Assembly: GCF_001598415.1 (NCBI RefSeq)
Contig: NZ_BCYX01000019.1
Coordinates: 1 to 64,000 of the forward strand
DNA length: 64,000 nucleotides
Direction: 5' to 3'
From: Sphingomonas mali NBRC 15500
GTDB lineage: Bacteria; Pseudomonadota; Alphaproteobacteria; Sphingomonadales; Sphingomonadaceae
Shown: positions 16,837-27,700 of the stretch, piece after piece
How positions within the stretch are numbered: position 1 is the first letter of the stretch
Layout: each line of letters opens with the position of its first letter
The notes under the pieces: model-generated
Seen by the model: only the letters and a program-made list of their open reading frames with translations
What the model was told of the DNA's origin: nothing
Databases searched by the model: none
Position numbers and translations under genes: made by a program

Positions 16837-16944
16837 GCGCATCCCCTTCTTGGAACGGTTCGTATCGGCCAGGCACACCGTTCCGCAGGAACGATGACCA
16901 TTACCGATCGGGGTCGAAACACCCATGTCGCTCAGTAGTTTCAT

Positions 16945-17419
16945 GCGATCGTCATTTTTCCGGCACGACTGGCGTCGCGGAAACGCCGTTAAAGGTGTCC
17001 AGATCTTCGCCGCATCCGGTCGACCAACATCGACTTGTCGAACACCTTGGCTGTTGGCGCCGAGCTATCGCTCGCCGGCGATTGACAGCAAGCGCATGCT
17101 ACGCCTGAGTGGCGCGTTTGGGCTGCGGCCCACCGCGGTGTTGTTTGACCTGACCTTTCAATGGGTGAGCAACCGCTGGCGGCCGTTCGGTGTGTCGCTT
17201 GGCGGGCGAAGCATCGGTTCGGGATGCGCCCAAGCCCGGCGCCCGCCTCGGCGGCACCAACGAAGAAGCAAGAAATATTGCCCGGCGGCCGCGCCCGCCG
17301 GGCATTTTCGAGAATATTGCCTTATAGTCGCGGCGCGCGTTCGACAGTCGACCCCCGCACCATCAGCTCAACGAATCCAGCGCGTACGCCAGGAGCCGCT
17401 TCGACCCGGCGGTTTCAGT
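16945..17419. other. Gene-poor stretch
   Basis: About 475 bases with no supportable coding region; the long plus-strand frame that crosses it shows no domain and no ribosome site. It holds one strong hairpin (17280-17303). Confidence 0.4.
17280..17303. terminator. Strong hairpin with flanking T-rich ends
   Basis: GCCCGGCGG (17280-17288) pairs with CCGCCGGGC (17295-17303). ATTTT follows on the plus strand and AATATTTCTT on the minus strand, so it can act in both directions. On the minus strand it would end the transcript of the small membrane gene at 17420-17566. Confidence 0.55.
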
Positions 17420-17566
17420 CTAAATAGCGCGGCGCCCCTGGATCAGGCGAACCACCACCACGACCAGCGCGATCACCAGCAACAGGTGGATGAGGCTGCC
17501 GACGTGGAGCACGGTGAAACCGAGCAGCCAGAGCACCAGCAAAATGACGACGATTGTCCAGAGCAT
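17420..17566 (-). CDS. lmo0937-family 48-residue membrane protein
   Basis: The product starts MLWTIVVILLVLWLLGF, continues with a short VLHVGSLIHLLL link and a second hydrophobic stretch (VIALVVVVVRLIQ), and ends GRRAI. This is the lmo0937 / DUF5670-type two-span mini-protein found widely and often stress-induced; its function is unknown. AGGAAGGACA precedes ATG at 17566. A possible EcfG promoter lies about 70-90 bases upstream. Confidence 0.72.
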   Translation of the reverse strand: MLWTIVVILLVLWLLGFTVLHVGSLIHLLLVIALVVVVVRLIQGRRAI

Positions 17567-17633
17567 TTCTTGTCCTTCCTGTTTTGGCCGGGCGGAAAGG
17601 CTCGTACCGACCGTCCTGCCCCGCAGGATGAAA

Positions 17634-17658
17634 GACGTTCGTTACGGCTTCGGGTTCC
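17634..17658 (-). promoter_or_regulatory. Possible EcfG-type promoter (minus strand)
   Basis: On the minus strand GGAAC (17658-17654) is followed after 16 bases by CGTC (17637-17634). It reads toward the lmo0937-family gene. The -10 deviates from CGTT in the same way as the candidate at 12208. Confidence 0.4.
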
Positions 17659-17809
17659 ATCGAGCCGAGCCGGTCAATCACCGCCGAGGTTCGATCGCGT
17701 CCGATGCGGGCCGGACGTGATCGAACCAGCAACCGCGCTTGACCAGCTCATTCAATCGCCTTGACGCAACCGGGCAACGCCCCTAGAGGCGCCGCTTCGC
17801 GCCACCGCC

Positions 17810-17885
17810 GGCCCCTTCGTCTAGCGGTCTAGGACGTCGCCCTCTCACGGCGAAAACACGGGTTCGAGTCCCGTAGGGGTCACCA
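17810..17885 (+). tRNA. tRNA-Glu (anticodon CTC), CCA encoded
   Basis: The cloverleaf is visible. The 7-bp acceptor GGCCCCT/AGGGGTC has one G-U pair. The anticodon stem TCGCC/GGCGA closes the loop CTCTCAC with anticodon CTC. The T arm is CGGGTTCGAGTCCCG. Discriminator A17882 is followed by genome-encoded CCA. The accessory block begins downstream. Confidence 0.95.
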
Positions 17886-18308
17886 GTAATTTCAATGACT
17901 TAGATGTTAATTGTCCGGACCAAACCGAGAACATCGTCAATACTTCGTTCATGGACTTGCCGGGTAGATCCTGGATGTCGGTGGACGAATTTCTCGATCA
18001 ATGGGCAGGTCACCGCCATGGCGTGTTGCGCTCACGACGCACGACCAGGGCGCGCGGCATCAGACCAACTAGTCCGCCTGAGGTAGTGGCTTCACGAAAC
18101 CGGGCGTGTTGCCGAAGCACCGCGAAATCTCGGCGAAACGTCTCGGTGCCCTCATTCGAAGCGGAGGTGCCGCGCAACGTCGGATGGGATTGTCGGCGAG
18201 GTTCGCGACCTGAGCGACTGAGCCGAGAGCAGCGTGAATTTCGCGTATCGGTGCGTGGAGCGCCAATTTGTTTCGCGGCATTTCCGCTGCGTCCTACGCT
18301 CGGAAGAA
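17886..18308. other. tRNA-distal gap at the edge of the accessory block
   Basis: About 420 bases with no gene that I can support. Composition is more mixed and lower in GC next to the tRNA than in the flanking chromosome. I looked for a duplicated tRNA 3' end further right and found none, so an attachment site cannot be claimed. Confidence 0.4.
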
Positions 18309-18335
18309 AGGCTGGGCGGCATCGCCGCCCAGCCT
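18309..18335 (-). terminator. Intrinsic terminator of the beta-helix protein gene
   Basis: A 12-bp perfect stem AGGCTGGGCGGC/GCCGCCCAGCCT has a 3-base loop. On the minus strand it is followed by TTCTTCC. It lies 61 bases beyond the stop of the gene ending at 18397. Confidence 0.75.
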
Positions 18336-18396
18336 CAAAAATGGTCTCAGAAATAGTCGTTACATTGTGATTCTGAACGATGGACGATCATTCAGG

Positions 18397-21240
18397 TCAC
18401 ATAGGCGGCCTCGGCACAAGCCACAGGCCGGCGCGCTCAGTGGTCGATCGTCGCGCGGCGCCGGTGAACGAGAACGACCCGTTCACCGGTGCCGGCGACG
18501 TCGCGATGGTCGTGTTGGTCGCCAGAACGGGGGCCATGGCGTCCGCGGCATCATAGCATGCCTTGACCGCGTAATAGTCGGCCCCGGCAACGGTCACCTT
18601 GAAGTCGGTGATAGCCGTGGCCGCGCCATCGGGTCGAGCAAAGGTAACCGCGGGCGACCCGGCTGTGTAGGTAAATTCATACCCGACCGGTGGGACGAAA
18701 TGGCCGCAGGGAACGAAATACCAAGTACCAGTACCCACGCTGTCGATCGTGCTGACCGGTCCGCCACTCGCATACCAATCGTTCAGTCGCTTGGCGGTCA
18801 ACGTGCCACCGGATCGATCGGTGACAACGAACAGGGAATCAGTCTGATAATGGTAGACAACGCTCCCCTTGTCGTACCCGAGATTAGCTGCCGTGCCGGC
18901 GGTGGGACTGCCCGAAAGCGTGATCGTGGCGATGCGACCCGTCTCGGAGAAGCTGACTACCGATGAATTGCCAGCCAGGCCGGCCGCATAGCCGCCAAGT
19001 GCCACGCTCAACGGATAATTGCCGTTCCGATAGCTCCCCGAAACGGTTTTCGCGCAAAAGGGAATCGGGGTGTTGATATCCGATATCGCGTGGGGGCCGA
19101 CATTGACCGTGGCGCGGCCGGCGCCGCTGGTAATGCTATAGGCCCAGCTGTCGCGCAGATGCCCCTCCCAGGGCCCCTGATCCTTGTTCAGGAACACGAC
19201 GCTATGCGTTGAACGTAGCATGATGGCTTCGCCAATTGTGATCGGCGTTTTCGGTTGACCGTCGGTCATTTCCGACATCCACATTGGCGAGGAGATTTCC
19301 GCGTCGATGCGGCAAAGATTTGGATCGCCTTTGATCACCAGGGGCGCACGCATGTAGCCGAATCTTGCCATTGCGCTGATCTCGAGACACACGCCATCCA
19401 CATTGATGATGTTATTGGGGATGCGCTTCCAGGCCTCGTGATAGAAGCCGAAACTGCCGCCTGCTATCTTGAGTCCGACGCCACTGGGTCCCGGGCTCCA
19501 CACATCGCCGACACGGTTGCAGACCTCGCCATAACAATTGTCGAGCACGACCGAGCCGCCGGCTGCTGATTGCGGGAAACAGACCATTTGCTGACTGCTG
19601 CCGATCTCGCAGTTCCTGAGCGATACCTGCGCGAACCCGCTCTGCTGACCGACGACGCAACTCGATACCGCGCAGAATGCCTGGGTGAGCAGCGCGAGGT
19701 CGCCTTTGAACAGTCGCGCCTGGATGTTGCCCCAACTCCACGGGAAGGGCGAATAGCTGCAAAGGATGTTTTCGAGGGCAACATAGTCGCCGTTCGACGA
19801 CGCGTTGCATCCCTTGACGGCAACATTGCAGCCAAAGCCCACCACCTCGGCATCTCGGATCGTAGCGCGGCTGCTGAGCGGTTTGTTATATTGCGTCGAG
19901 CCGCCGGCATAAGCGGGATAGGCCACGTCCGTATAGGCGATCGAGGTAGTGTCCGGGCCAGCATAAAGCCAACGGCAAGTCCCGTCGGTAATGATCGCCG
20001 TGCCCGTGCCGGTGGGGCCGCCCGACGCGGCGCTGGTCGACCAGCTCAAATTGCCTGGATTCCAGGCATAGTTGACGTAGAGATTGCCGCCGTTGGTAAC
20101 GCTCGCGCCGAAAAGATAGACAGTGTTCGGTGCCCAAGCGGTGGCGGCCGGCTTGGCGCCGCAGCGTGGATCGATATGAATACCCGCATTCATTTTGAAT
20201 CGGCTGAGTGCCAGCGGATTGGCGCCGCTAGGCAGCCAGCTCTCGGGCAGGCAAGGATCGAGCGTTGGAATCGCCGTGCCGTTGCCGAGATAATTGTTCA
20301 AGATCCAGTTGTAGAAATTGCCCTTGAGCGAGGTGCGCTCGAAAATGAAACCGCGGCAACCGGTCACCTCGATCGCATTCTCCCAGCCGGTATAGGTGAT
20401 CGAAAGCCCGCCAAAAGTGCCGCCACCACCATATTTGGTGGCCGGTCCGAGCCAGGGCGCCGAGCGATAATCACCCACGCCGGCTGAACCATAATTGAGG
20501 ATGATGCCGGACGCCCACAGATGCGTGCCGGGCAGGGGCCGGATCGGGGCGTGCTGGAAATAGAGCTGGTTGTCGGTCAACATCTGGAAGGCATAGTGGT
20601 CGTCGGCAACGCCGTTGCCGATCGCCCCCCAGCTATATTGGCTCAGAGCGCCAGACAGTGCCCAGCAATAGGCGCCGCTATTCAACACGTCGAAAATCTT
20701 GGTGACGGGGTCCGCGTCGACACCGCCGGAAAAGGTGACGGTGACGCCGGCATCCGGCTTGATCACCGCACCGCGGGCAAAGCGAACGCGGTTGGCGATC
20801 GTGAGATTACTCGCGATACGGTAGGTGCCCGCCGGCAACCAGAAGTCCTTGCCCGTGCCCAGGAACGCGTCCCAGGCCGCGATGGCGCCGCGATCGTCGG
20901 TCGTGCCATTGCCGGCCAGGGATTTGGGGGAGGTCAGCCCGAGCGGCAGGTCTTCGGCCAGGGGCTCGAACGCCACTTCGGCGTTCGCGGCAAGACTGAT
21001 AGGCGCGTTGCCTGCCGCCGACGATCCGATCGGGGAGCGCGTGAAGGTCTGGCCTGCCGCATTATAGGTGCCGCGGCCATATTCGTACGCCGATCCCTGC
21101 TGGATCGAGTAGGAATAGGTCAGGCCGTCGACGAGGGCGGTGCTGTCGCGGTAACCGGGGATCGCCGTCCCGAGCGTGATCGTTCCGGTTCCGGTTGTGG
21201 TTGAGTAGATTCTTGTAAGATCCACGAGATTGGCAACCAT
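18397..21240 (-). CDS. Phage-tail-like/pectate-lyase-fold beta-helix protein (tailspike-like)
   Basis: The 947-residue product has no signal peptide. Its first ~95 residues resemble the N-terminal domain of phage tail fibre or tailspike proteins (TTTGTGTITLGTAIPGY, YEYGRGTYNAAGQTFTRSPI, AFEPLAEDLP). Residues ~105-160 give a pectate-lyase-like beta-helix entry (GTTDDRGAIAAWDAFL, FWLPAGTYRIASNLTIANRV), and beta-helix character runs to ~700. The C-terminal part is beta-rich. AGGAG precedes ATG at 21240. No other phage gene is visible, so it is a lone tail-type adhesin or depolymerase in an accessory block. It is divergent from the giant YD-repeat gene. Enzyme activity cannot be judged; no catalytic set is evident. 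Confidence 0.75.
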   Translation of the reverse strand: MVANLVDLTRIYSTTTGTGTITLGTAIPGYRDSTALVDGLTYSYSIQQGSAYEYGRGTYNAAGQTFTRSPIGSSAAGNAPISLAANAEVAFEPLAEDLPLGLTSPKSLAGNGTTDDRGAIAAWDAFLGTGKDFWLPAGTYRIASNLTIANRVRFARGAVIKPDAGVTVTFSGGVDADPVTKIFDVLNSGAYCWALSGALSQYSWGAIGNGVADDHYAFQMLTDNQLYFQHAPIRPLPGTHLWASGIILNYGSAGVGDYRSAPWLGPATKYGGGGTFGGLSITYTGWENAIEVTGCRGFIFERTSLKGNFYNWILNNYLGNGTAIPTLDPCLPESWLPSGANPLALSRFKMNAGIHIDPRCGAKPAATAWAPNTVYLFGASVTNGGNLYVNYAWNPGNLSWSTSAASGGPTGTGTAIITDGTCRWLYAGPDTTSIAYTDVAYPAYAGGSTQYNKPLSSRATIRDAEVVGFGCNVAVKGCNASSNGDYVALENILCSYSPFPWSWGNIQARLFKGDLALLTQAFCAVSSCVVGQQSGFAQVSLRNCEIGSSQQMVCFPQSAAGGSVVLDNCYGEVCNRVGDVWSPGPSGVGLKIAGGSFGFYHEAWKRIPNNIINVDGVCLEISAMARFGYMRAPLVIKGDPNLCRIDAEISSPMWMSEMTDGQPKTPITIGEAIMLRSTHSVVFLNKDQGPWEGHLRDSWAYSITSGAGRATVNVGPHAISDINTPIPFCAKTVSGSYRNGNYPLSVALGGYAAGLAGNSSVVSFSETGRIATITLSGSPTAGTAANLGYDKGSVVYHYQTDSLFVVTDRSGGTLTAKRLNDWYASGGPVSTIDSVGTGTWYFVPCGHFVPPVGYEFTYTAGSPAVTFARPDGAATAITDFKVTVAGADYYAVKACYDAADAMAPVLATNTTIATSPAPVNGSFSFTGAARRSTTERAGLWLVPRPPM

Positions 21241-21741
21241 GTGTCGCTCCTATAGTTAGCACGTAGACTGAGCGGCAGGCGCGCGACATCGTCCCGGAAA
21301 CCAAAGGATGTTGGTTCCCGATCTCAAGTAGACATAAGCCGTTAAACGCCGAAATTGGCGATTTGACTTGGTCTAGTAAGTTTGAACCGTCGCGGGCATT
21401 GCGTCAGTGTTTCGGGCTGAACGTTTATTCCCAACATGTAAATGGGCTGCTTGAGAAAGTGATGGCCCTGCGGCGGTGAGGGAAGCCGATAAGGGCTGGC
21501 TTGAGCAGCGCTGGAGCCGGGAAAGGCAGGGGCCAGGAGCTTGAGCTTGCCGTGATGGCCGGGCTCCGAGCCAGGTGGCAACCCGGGTTGCAGGGGCCAT
21601 TCGCCAGCAATGACTGGTGCAAACACCATTCGGCAGTTTGATTCAGCCGACAAATTTTTCCCTAAACTATCGTCGGATCGTCCCGACAAAACTCGTGAAC
21701 GGCGGGGTGTGCCCTGCCTGATCAGAGCTGGGGTAGATCAG
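21241..21741. other. Divergent promoter region of the toxin block
   Basis: A 500-base gap separates the beta-helix gene from the giant YD-repeat gene. The left part (to ~21440) is AT-richer and may carry both promoters. The middle (21460-21610) is GC-rich and looks like a relic, possibly of an insertion sequence, but I could not identify it. No clear gene. Confidence 0.4.
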
Positions 21742-24700
21742 ATGGTAGCGATTTTCACGGGTCTTGGTGCGGGTGCCGAGCGTGGATCGGGCAACGTTTT
21801 GGGTGCGGCGGGGTTGCTTGGCGGGAGCTCGCTGGGTCGGTCGGCGGAGCAGGTGCTCTTGAACGCTGCGACCGGCAATCTGATGATCCAGCAGAAGGAC
21901 GAGATGCTGGTCGGACTGGGCCCAGATGCGTCGGTCGCGCGGACCTATAACAGCCTGGGTGATCTGTCCGACGAGAATGGCGACAATTGGCGGCAATCGA
22001 CCGACCGGCGGATCTATGGCCTGACCGGCACGGTCAACGCGGCCGGCAGCACGGTCAAGCGCGTGTCGGCCGATGGTTCTGAGATCACCTATGGCTGGGA
22101 CACCACCAAAAGTGCGTATGTCGCCAAAGACGGGTCGGGGGCGTATGACACGCTGACCTGGAATGCGGGGACCTCGGCCTGGACCTGGACCGACGGCAGC
22201 AGTCAGCTGACCGAGACCTATGGTCAGGCGTCCGGCAGCCAGTATCTGATCACCAGGCAGACCGACACCAGCGGCAACGCGGTCACCTTCAGCTATGTCG
22301 CGGGCACCAGCCATCTCGACAAGGTGACGACCGCCGACGGCAGCGGCACGCAATATCTGCAGTACAGTTGGTCGGGCAACAACATCACCCAGATCACCAC
22401 CGGCTATACCGATCTCGTCACCTCGACCGCCAGGACGCTGACCCGCACGCGTTACACCTATGACGGCTCCAACCGGCTGAGCACCGTCACGGTCGATCTG
22501 TCGCCCAACGACAACAGCATCGCCGACGGCAAGGTCTATACGACCAGCTACACCTATGTCGGCGCGACCAAGATGGTCGCGACGATCACCGAGACCGACG
22601 GCTCGTCGCTGACGATCGGTTATGACGGCTCGAACCGCGTCCATACCCTGACCCAGGCGGTCGCCGGCAGCACCACGCGTATTACGACGATCGATTATTA
22701 TACGGGATATTCGACCGTCACCGATGCCACCGGCCAGGTGACGCGGCTCGATTATGACGCGAACGACAACCTGACAAAGATCACCGCGCCCGCAGCCTCG
22801 GCTGGTCTCGCTCCACAGGTGACCAGGTTCACCTATGACGCCGGCGGCAATGTCACCAGCGTCGTCGATCCGCTCGGCAACACGACCGGCTATTCGAACT
22901 TCACCGCTAATGGTGTTGCCCAGACCATTACCGATCCGCTCGGCAACGTCACCACGCGCACCTATGGCTCGAAGAACGAGCTCCTCACCGAGACGGTGAC
23001 CGGAGACGATCAGGCGGGTTCCGGCCAGTCGCATACGACGCGATACGTTTACGACACGTATGACCGCCTCGCATTCTCGCTCACCGCCGACGGCAATGTC
23101 GTCGAACATCGCTACGTCCAGGCCGGCGAATGGCAGACCCTGACCTATGTCGGACAAGTCTACAATCTGAGCGGTTTGACCTCGAGCCAGGCACCGACGC
23201 TTGCCCAGATGACCTCCTGGGTGACGGGGCTGACCGACCCGACCGCGGTCAACCAGCGCCAGATCAGCTATGACGCGCGTGGTAACATCATCAATGTCAT
23301 CGACTATGGCAAGTCGACTTCGCCAGGGAGTGGTGCCACCGCCAACGGCTACAGCTACACGGATTACGTCTACGACCAGGCCGGTCAGCTCCTGTCGCGC
23401 CGGGACTATCAGCATACCGCCGAGACGTTCGTTTATGACGGCCTTGGCCGGGTCGTCGCGTCGGTCGATCTCCAGGGCAGCACGACCAGCGTGCTGTTCG
23501 ATGACGCCAACGCGAAGACGATCGTCACACTCGCCAACGGCCTTACCCAGACCTCTACCTACAACAAGGCCGGCGATCTCATCGCCTCCACACAGTCGGC
23601 AGCCGCCACTGTCGGCACCAATCTGAAGCCGGACCTCACGAACGCGAGCCAGTGGACGAAGGGCAACGTCACGGCGACTGCGGCCGGCACTATCGGCGGG
23701 GAGCCCGCGACCCAGTTTACGACCCAGACGACCGGTGCCGGAGCATCGCTTGCAGCGGGTTCGTTTACAGTTGCAGCCGGCGACACGATGACCTGGGAGG
23801 TCACGATCAAGGGCGCAGGCACGACCCTCCAGGACTCGCTGGGCTTCTATGGTTCGGCCTCGGGCTGGGGCGATACCACCAATACCACGGCGACCGTCCT
23901 CTCGGGACCGGGTTCGTTCACGGGCCAATATTATTCGCTGTGGGCGATCGGCAACCTCTCGACGACCACCGAAACGCGTGTCCGGATTACGCGCACGTTT
24001 ACGCAAGCCGAAACGGTCAACGCCTATTTCTACGTCAAGACCTCGGGTAGCGGCACGACGGCGGGCGATTCGGTAATCCTGGCCTCGCCCAATATCGTCA
24101 AGACCGCGGCTGCTACTATCGGCACCAACCTCAAGCCCGATCTGTCCAATGCGAGCCAGTGGGCCAAGAGTAACGTCACGGCAACCTCGGCGGGCACGAT
24201 CGGAGGTGCGCCGGCCACACAGTTCACAACTGGTACCGGCGGTGGCGCTCTCACGACAGGCACGTTCGCGGTTGCTGCCGGCGACACAATGACGTTCGAA
24301 GTCACGCTCAAGGGATCGGGCACAACCCTCCAGGACATGCTGGGATTCTACGGTTCGGCATCGGGGTGGGGCGATACCGCCCATACGACCGCGACGATCG
24401 TGTCCGGGCCGGGTTCGTTCACCGGCCAATATCTTTCGCTGTGGACGATCGGCAACCTGTCGACGACCACCGAAACACGCGTCCGGATCACCCGGACCTT
24501 CACCCAGCCTGAAACGGTCTACGGCTATTTCTACGTCAAGACTTCGAGTGGCGGCGCGGCGGGCGATTCCGTCATCCTGGCCTCGCCCAATATCGTCAAG
24601 ACGACGGCGGCCGATCCGCAGGTGACGGTCGCGACATCGACCTATGGCTACGACCAGCTCGGGCGTTTGCGGATCGCAACTGACGCGACCCAGCACAACA

Positions 24701-27700
24701 GCTACATGATCTACGACAATGCCGGCAGAAAGGTCGGCGATGTCGATCATTACGGCATGCTGACTGAATATAAGTACGACGCCGACAATCGGATCATCGC
24801 GACAATTCGCTATGCAACCGCGCTGACGTCGACCCAGCTGACGACCCTCCAGAACCCAACTTCTTCGTTCGATCTGGCGACCAACCGTCCTGCTGACAAT
24901 GCCGGCGATCTGTGGACATTCAATGTCTACGACAAGGATGGCCAACGGGTCGAGACGATCGACGGCGCGGGTGACGCGACCGCCTATAGTTATGACGCGT
25001 CGAGCAAGCTCATCGGCACAACGGCCTATGCCAACAAGCTGACCGCCACGCAGATCGCCAACCTCAAGACGGCTGTGTCGGCCGTCAACCTCAAGCCCGA
25101 CCTGTCGAACACGAGTCAGTGGGGGCTCTCGGGCCTCACCCGGACCGGGACGGGTCCCTATACGTTCACGGCAACCGGTACGGCCGGAAACTTGTGGGCC
25201 GGCAACTTCACCGTGGCGGCAGGCGACACGCTGACCTGGGAGGTCACCGTGAGGGGCGCGGGCTCAATCCCCACGCTCACCGACGCGCTCGGGTTCAACA
25301 CGGCGAGCGGCTGGGGCGACAGCACCAACGTAACCGCCACGATCCTGTCCGGTCCCGGCTCGATCACCGTGAACACCAACAGCCCCGTCACCCTGACCGG
25401 CCTTCAGACCAACGCCGATACGCGAATCCGGATCACACGCACCTTCGCGACCGCGACATCGGCAAGCGCGTACTTCTATCTCAAGGGGGTCAATAGCGCG
25501 ACCGCCGGCGATGCCGTCTCCCTGTCCGCGCCGTCCATCTCGCTCGCGCCCAGTTCCACCCTGACGCTTCCGACCGCAGATGCCACGCACGACAAGACCG
25601 CGCGGATCTTCTACGACAAGACTGGCCGCGTAGTCGGTACGCTAGACGGCGAGGGATTTCTCTCGACGATCACCTATGATGCCGGTGGGTTCAAGATCGC
25701 CGAGACGGCCTATGCGAACAAGCCGGCGAACGGGGCGACGGCGTCGTTCGCGACTCTGTCCACCGGGACCAGCGCGGCCGATCGCACGACCCATTACGTT
25801 TACGACAATCAGGGTCTGCTGGCCTTCGTCGTCGACGCGCAGAATCACGTCACCGAATATGTCTATCCCGGGCAGAGTCTGGCGGACACCATCGGCAAGA
25901 CGCGGACAACCATCCAATATGCCGGCACGATCGCAACGCCGAGTGCCTGGACGGTCACCGCTGTCCGGTCGGCGATCAATGCGGTCAGTGGGCTGTCGAC
26001 CAACGCCGCCAATCGTTCAAGCTGGGCGATCTACGACGCCCATGAGAACCTGGCCTATTCGATCGACGCGACCGGCGCGGTTGTCGGCTATAAATATGAC
26101 GCCATGGGTCACTTCATCAAGACGACCCGTTATGCAACACTCCGGGCGACCACCACGCTTCCGAACACCAGCGACATGGACAGCTGGGTGACGGCTTATG
26201 CGAGCGCCGCCAACGATCGCACCACACGCAGCTATTATGACGCGCGCGGTGATCTCACCTTCACGATCGATGGTGAGGGCTATGTCACGCGGTACGATTA
26301 TGATGCCGAGGACCGGCAGGTCGGGACAGTGCGCTGGGACAATCCCGTCTCGCTCGCGTCGGTTACTGACGCTACCCTCATCACCGACATCCCGGCGCTC
26401 GTCTCGGGCACTTATACGGCGACCGCGACCAGCTACGACATGGATGGGCGCGTTGCGACCACGACTGATGGCGTCGGAGCGGTCACCAGTTACGTCTACA
26501 ATGCCAATGGCACGCTCAGCACCAAGACCGAAGGTTATGGCACTTCGGATGCGGCCCAGACCTATTACGTCTATGATGCCGCCGGGCGCGTCGTCTCGCG
26601 CTACGATGCTTATGGATCGAGCGACGTCACCCAGACCCAGTTCACCTATGACGCCTTCGGTCAGGTCACCTCGGTCACCGATCCGGTCGGCAATAAAAGC
26701 TACACCTATTACGATCGCTTAGGCCAGATCGTCGCCACGCTCGATGCCGAGAACAACGCGACCGAGACCAGCTACAACGCTTTTGGCGAGGTTACATCCG
26801 TCGTCCGGCGCGGTAATCCGGGAAGCGGATCAGTCAGCGCCTACAACGCGCCGACACCGGACTCGGCGCGCGACGCGGTCACCAAGCTCTATTACGACAC
26901 CCTGGGTCGCGTGGCGCGCAAGGTCGATGCCGACGGCTATGAGACCGACACCGCTTATACGGTGATGGGCGATGTCGCGTCGGTTTCCCGGTACAGAACC
27001 AACCTTTGGCCAGCCGATCTAACGTCTGTGGTTCATACCAATTCGACGATAGCGGGCGCGCCGGCGCCTAACGACACCATTAATGGTGCGCCGGCTTATA
27101 ATTTGGCGGTTTCGGCGGGCGGCGCGCCTGGGACCATGACCTCGACCGCCACCCCGGTCGCCAACGGGCAATCGGTAACCTTCTCCTTCTGGATCAAGAA
27201 GGGCACGGTCGACTTCGCCGCTTTCGGGATCAGGAGCTCGACGACCCCGATCTGGGGGGACAGCAGCGATACCGCAGTCGTCATGAGCGGCGGCGGCACG
27301 ATCAGCCAGTATAACGGTCTGTGGTCGATCGCTGGCCTCGATGCCAACCAGCCCACATTGGTGGTGGTCACGCGCACTTTCCACGCTGACGCTACCGCAT
27401 CGGTCTATCTCTACGCGGGAACCAATACCGCGACGGCGGCGGCCGGCGATTCGATCGTGGTGGCCGATCTGCAGGCTTCGGTCGCGACCACCACCAAATT
27501 CACCTATGACGCGGATGGCCGGGTCCTGACCATGACCGACGCGCTCAACCAGACCGAGACGTATACGCTCAACGCGTTCGGCGAGCGCCAGACCGCGATC
27601 AATGCGATCAACACAGTCACGACCTATAATTATGATCATCGCGGCCTGCTGAAGAGCCAGGTGGTGGATTCCGGGAGCGGCGGTAAGGCGATCACCAGCA

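Noticed and set aside
16925..17764. A 279-codon plus-strand frame across the gene-poor stretch
   Set aside because: No domain, low-complexity C-terminal part antisense to the lmo0937-family gene, and a terminator hairpin inside it.
21667..24945. A 1092-codon minus-strand frame antisense to the YD-repeat gene
   Set aside because: It mirrors the codon repeat pattern of the plus-strand YD repeats, has no domain and no ribosome site; a similar 707-codon frame at 32488-34611 is the same effect.
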